NCBI GenBank assembly: GCA_030633145.1
Contig: DAOVTM010000025.1
Location: 1 to 17,096 of the forward strand
From: Desulfobulbaceae bacterium
GTDB taxonomy: Bacteria > Desulfobacterota > Desulfobulbia > Desulfobulbales > Desulfobulbaceae
Reading direction: 5' to 3'
DNA length: 17,096 nucleotides
Below, piece by piece: positions 14,198 to 17,096 of this stretch. The position numbers and the translations under genes were made by a program. The notes beneath the pieces were generated by a model, which was not told the origin of the DNA, did no database searches, and saw only the letters and a list, made by a program, of their open reading frames with translations. Each line of letters opens with the position of its first letter. Within the stretch, counting starts at the first letter, position 1.

Positions 14198-15610
14198 TTA
14201 ATCCGAACAATAACATCGCCCCTTTCCAAGTCTTTTAGCGGTGTACATGGCATCATCGGCACGTCGCAGTAACTCCTCTGCATCGTCTCCATGGTCGGGA
14301 AATATGGAAATGCCTATACTGGCAGATAGAATCAATTTCCCGGTCGGGCAGTCAGTTTTTTTGAAACAGGAAAGAATCCGTTCAGCAGTGCGTACGACCT
14401 CTTCTCTATTCTGAACATCTCCAAGAATTGCGGCAAACTCATCACCACCAAGCCTGGCAACCGTGTCTTCTTCACGTACGCAATCTCTCAGTCCTGTGCC
14501 GACCAGCTGCAAGATCTTATCGCCAAATATATGTCCCAGGTTGTCATTAATCTCTTTGAAACCGTCCAGGTCAATATAGAGCAGGCCAAACAAAGTGTTA
14601 TACCGTCTTGCTCTGGCAAGAGAAGTCCGCAGATGCTTATCAAACATAACCCGGTTGGGAAGCCCGGTAAGGGGATCATGCATGGCCTGATGACGAAGGA
14701 TATCCTCTGCCTTTTTACGTTCTGTAATATCAGAAAATACAGCTACATAGTTAATAATATTATTTTCTTGATTTCTAATTATAGCAATGGATATCCACTG
14801 GGGATACAATTCACCATTGCGACGGCGATTCCATATTTCACCCTGCCAGGTATTTTTTTCAACCAGTTGCTTCCATAGCGTTTGATAAAATGCCTTATCG
14901 TGATGACCGGATTTGAGAATAGAGGGATCCTGACCAATAACGTCTTTACGCTCATACCCTGTAACCTTTTCAAACGCCGGATTAATCATGATTATTTTAT
15001 TATCAGCATCACTGACCATCACCGCTTCAGAACTGTTTTCAAACACCGTATGAGCCAGGAGAAGATCTGCTTCTCTTTCCAGCAGGGCTATATTGGCTTG
15101 CTCAATCTCAACAAATTGTTCTTTAAGGAGGATATTCTTGTTCGCCAGTTCCAACTGGGCTTGGCGAAGTTCTACATGAGTTGATACCCTGGCAAGCAAT
15201 TCTGCCGGAGCAGCTGGTTTAACAAGAAAATCACTGCCTCCGACTTTGAACCCATGCACCTTGTCTGCCAGATCACTCCTGCCAGTGAGAAAAATCACTG
15301 GAATTTCGCATAAAGCCGGTTCTGCTTTTAGCTGGCTGCAAACCTCAAAACCATTCATTTCCGGCATGTCAACATCCAGCAGGATAAGATCTGGCAGGAG
15401 CTTGTACGTCATGGTCAAAGCAGTGGTTGAATCAACAAGGGTATGAACATCATACTCATGACGGACAAGAATGGTTTGAAGCAGTTTAAGGACACTGGGA
15501 CTATCGTCAACAACCAAAATACAGGGTACTGATCGTATCTCGACCTGCTGCATCAATGGAGCTTTTTCACTCTCCACCCTTTTGCTGTCATTATTAGATT
15601 TCAAAACCAT
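14198..15610 (-). CDS. REC-PAS-GGDEF response regulator, predicted diguanylate cyclase
   Basis: Numbering here is from the ATG at 15610 (470 aa). A receiver (about 30-150; D35/D36, phospho-acceptor D79, K131) is followed by a coiled-coil-like linker, a PAS domain (about 185-300, with DPSILKSG and NRRRNGELYPQW) and a GGDEF domain (about 305-470). The active-site motif GGDEF is intact at 388-392. An RxxD inhibitory-site motif (R379/D382) lies five residues before it, so product inhibition by c-di-GMP is expected. The enzyme should make c-di-GMP from two GTP under phosphorelay and PAS control. The frame extends to a TTG at 15625 that overlaps the upstream kinase TGA by 4 nt; the ATG at 15610 with GGA upstream is the more likely start, but coupling through the TTG cannot be excluded. 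The next gene is the opposing HD-GYP enzyme. Confidence 0.92.
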   Translation of the reverse strand: MVLKSNNDSKRVESEKAPLMQQVEIRSVPCILVVDDSPSVLKLLQTILVRHEYDVHTLVDSTTALTMTYKLLPDLILLDVDMPEMNGFEVCSQLKAEPALCEIPVIFLTGRSDLADKVHGFKVGGSDFLVKPAAPAELLARVSTHVELRQAQLELANKNILLKEQFVEIEQANIALLEREADLLLAHTVFENSSEAVMVSDADNKIIMINPAFEKVTGYERKDVIGQDPSILKSGHHDKAFYQTLWKQLVEKNTWQGEIWNRRRNGELYPQWISIAIIRNQENNIINYVAVFSDITERKKAEDILRHQAMHDPLTGLPNRVMFDKHLRTSLARARRYNTLFGLLYIDLDGFKEINDNLGHIFGDKILQLVGTGLRDCVREEDTVARLGGDEFAAILGDVQNREEVVRTAERILSCFKKTDCPTGKLILSASIGISIFPDHGDDAEELLRRADDAMYTAKRLGKGRCYCSD

Positions 15611-15621
15611 TATTTTCCGAT

Positions 15622-17096
15622 TCAAGAACAGTACTTTGCTTCAGCATTACGTATAGCATGATAAATATCTGTAGCCTTAAATGGTTTGACAGCATATCCA
15701 TCCATACCCGCATCAAGACAGCGTTGCTGGTCTTCTTTCATAGCATGGGCAGTCAGGGCGATAATAGAAATATGACCGCTGTTCAGCCGGAGATGCAAAG
15801 CCTGAATCAGCTCCTCACTTACAACCGCAGAATGTTCCACAGCCTTTCCCTCTTCACTGGCACGGATAATTTTTGTTGCAGTAAGACCATCCATTACCGG
15901 CATCTGCACATCCATGAGGATAACATCAAAATGATGTTCCAGCAATATTTTCAGAACTTCCAGACCATTTTCAACCTCTACAACCTGATGATCGTCCCTC
16001 TTGAACAATGCCATGGCAAGAAAACGGTTGGCCTCATTATCATCAACAAGAAGAATACGCAAGCCGGTCATAAACACAGGGGTGGTGCTATCCAGAGCAG
16101 GAGACAAAGCACTATTCTGAACTGATTTCTGTTCAGCAACAGTATCAAACTGAGCCGTAAAGGTAAAACTGCTGCCATGACCAGGCGTACTCTCAACCCG
16201 GATATCACCGCCCATCAGGCGGCAGAGTTTCCGGCAGATGGAAAGACCCAGGCCGGTGCCGCCAAAATCTCTGGTAACACTGTTGTCTGCCTGGGTAAAC
16301 TCCTCAAAAACGTCTTTCAGTTTTTCCGAAGCAATCCCCATGCCGGTATCACTGATCTGAAAGCTGAGAACTATTGTATCCTTCTTTTTTTCCTCCACTG
16401 TGCAACGCATGGACACCCGGCCTGCAGCTGTAAATTTAAGCGCATTACTCACCAGATTCAAGAGAATTTGACGCAGCCTTGCATCATCCCCGGATACAAA
16501 CTCAGGTACCCCTTGACCTACACTATAGTCTAGAGTCAGACCCTTTTCCTCGGCCAGAGCTTCCATGGTACGGGCAATACCTGCCAGAGTTTGCGCTGGT
16601 TGCAATGGATGCTGGTTCAGTGCAAACTGACCGGATTCAATTTTTGAAAAATCAAGAATATCGTTTATCAGGCTGAGAAGATACTCTGCGGAATGGAGTA
16701 CGGTGTCAATATAATGATTCTGTTCCTTATCAAGACGGGTATCCAGAGCCAGACGGCTCATACCGATAATGGAATTCATGGGAGTACGAATCTCATGACT
16801 CATGTTGGCAAGAAAATCACTCTTTGCCTGATTGGCCTGTTCAGCCTTTTTCCGGGCCAGCTGCATCTGCTGCTCCACTTCCTTTGCCATTGCAAGCCGG
16901 TCAGTGACATCATTTTTAATAGCCAGAAAATGACTTATATGGCCGCTGTTGTCATAAAGCGGACAAATAGTATTGCCCTCATGATACACAGTACCGTCTT
17001 TTCTACTGTTGACAAGAATACCCCTCCAGGTGCCGCCACCGGTAATGGTATGCCATATTTCGTTGTGAACCTCAGCCGTTGTCTGCCCGGACTTGA
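15622..17096 (-). CDS. Hybrid histidine kinase PAS-HisKA-HATPase-REC, 5' end outside window
   Basis: The reading frame is open to the window edge, so the N-terminus is missing; about 490 residues are visible. They begin inside a PAS domain (KSGQTTAE, then NSRKDGTVYHEGNT). Next come a short helical linker, HisKA with phospho-acceptor His in NMSHEIRTPMN (codon at 16795-16797), an HATPase with DTGMGI and GTGLGL, and a receiver with VDDNEANR, MDVQMPVMDG and VKPF. A GTG at 16989 is an internal Val codon, not the start. It is a close paralogue of the kinase at 11428-13131, including the same receiver insert before HISIIALTAH, and both lack a fused Hpt. The visible PAS ends and linker differ most. 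Its stop overlaps the possible TTG start of the cyclase gene. It is the first visible gene of the cluster. Confidence 0.93.
   Translation of the reverse strand, partial: KSGQTTAEVHNEIWHTITGGGTWRGILVNSRKDGTVYHEGNTICPLYDNSGHISHFLAIKNDVTDRLAMAKEVEQQMQLARKKAEQANQAKSDFLANMSHEIRTPMNSIIGMSRLALDTRLDKEQNHYIDTVLHSAEYLLSLINDILDFSKIESGQFALNQHPLQPAQTLAGIARTMEALAEEKGLTLDYSVGQGVPEFVSGDDARLRQILLNLVSNALKFTAAGRVSMRCTVEEKKKDTIVLSFQISDTGMGIASEKLKDVFEEFTQADNSVTRDFGGTGLGLSICRKLCRLMGGDIRVESTPGHGSSFTFTAQFDTVAEQKSVQNSALSPALDSTTPVFMTGLRILLVDDNEANRFLAMALFKRDDHQVVEVENGLEVLKILLEHHFDVILMDVQMPVMDGLTATKIIRASEEGKAVEHSAVVSEELIQALHLRLNSGHISIIALTAHAMKEDQQRCLDAGMDGYAVKPFKATDIYHAIRNAEAKYCS

Noticed and set aside
16177..16989. Kinase start at the GTG at 16989
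   Set aside because: The frame continues without a stop to 17096 and encodes the expected PAS residues (KSG, GGGTW, NSRKDG), so the gene is cut by the window edge.

Overview
This window looks like chromosomal DNA from a Gram-negative bacterium. Two lines of sequence evidence support that: several outer-membrane proteins (an outer membrane factor lipoprotein, an OprB-like porin, a small beta-barrel and a patatin lipoprotein), and a dense set of multidomain signalling proteins. Their style (REC-PAS-GGDEF, REC-HD-GYP, REC-DUF4388 and hybrid kinases with a free Hpt), together with the intergenic palindromes, reminds me of Desulfobacterota, perhaps Desulfobulbales. That placement is inference from gene style; there is no rRNA or marker gene to confirm it. 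No tRNA, rRNA, CRISPR array, transposase, integrase or phage gene is visible.

Layout. Positions 1-285 hold REP/MITE-like nested palindromes and no gene. From 286 to 4716, four minus-strand genes encode envelope proteins: a two-TM-pore potassium-type channel whose start lies 2 nt after the stop of a TolC/NodT-type outer membrane factor, then an OprB-like porin, then a small outer-membrane beta-barrel with its own intrinsic terminator at 4035-4065. A divergent intergenic region (4717-5103) carries a 16-bp palindrome and a doubtful 60-codon reading frame. Two plus-strand genes follow: a patatin-like phospholipase lipoprotein (5104-6306) and a large MscS/YbiO-like mechanosensitive channel (6408-8768). 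The channel gene converges, with a 10-bp gap, on a long minus-strand signalling cluster that runs to the right edge of the window.

The cluster, in transcription order from the right edge, is: a hybrid histidine kinase (cut by the window edge), REC-PAS-GGDEF (diguanylate cyclase), REC-HD-GYP (c-di-GMP phosphodiesterase), a second hybrid kinase paralogous to the first, a stand-alone Hpt protein, a 301-bp gap containing a palindromic heptamer array, a zinc-ribbon/REC/Cys-rich-PAS protein, and REC-DUF4388. Stop/start overlaps of 4 nt or short gaps join most members. No member has a recognisable DNA-binding domain. My reading is a multistep phosphorelay: PAS-sensing hybrid kinases pass phosphate through their own REC domains to the shared Hpt and on to receivers that make or destroy c-di-GMP. 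The two kinases flank the cyclase/phosphodiesterase pair, which suggests a gene duplication.

I did not find a clear-cut new system such as a defence island. The items most worth a second look are the kinase-flanked c-di-GMP phosphorelay with its orphan Hpt, the conserved receiver insert in both kinases, the zinc-ribbon/REC/Cys-PAS protein, the heptamer palindrome, and the tightly coupled orphan outer membrane factor plus ion channel.
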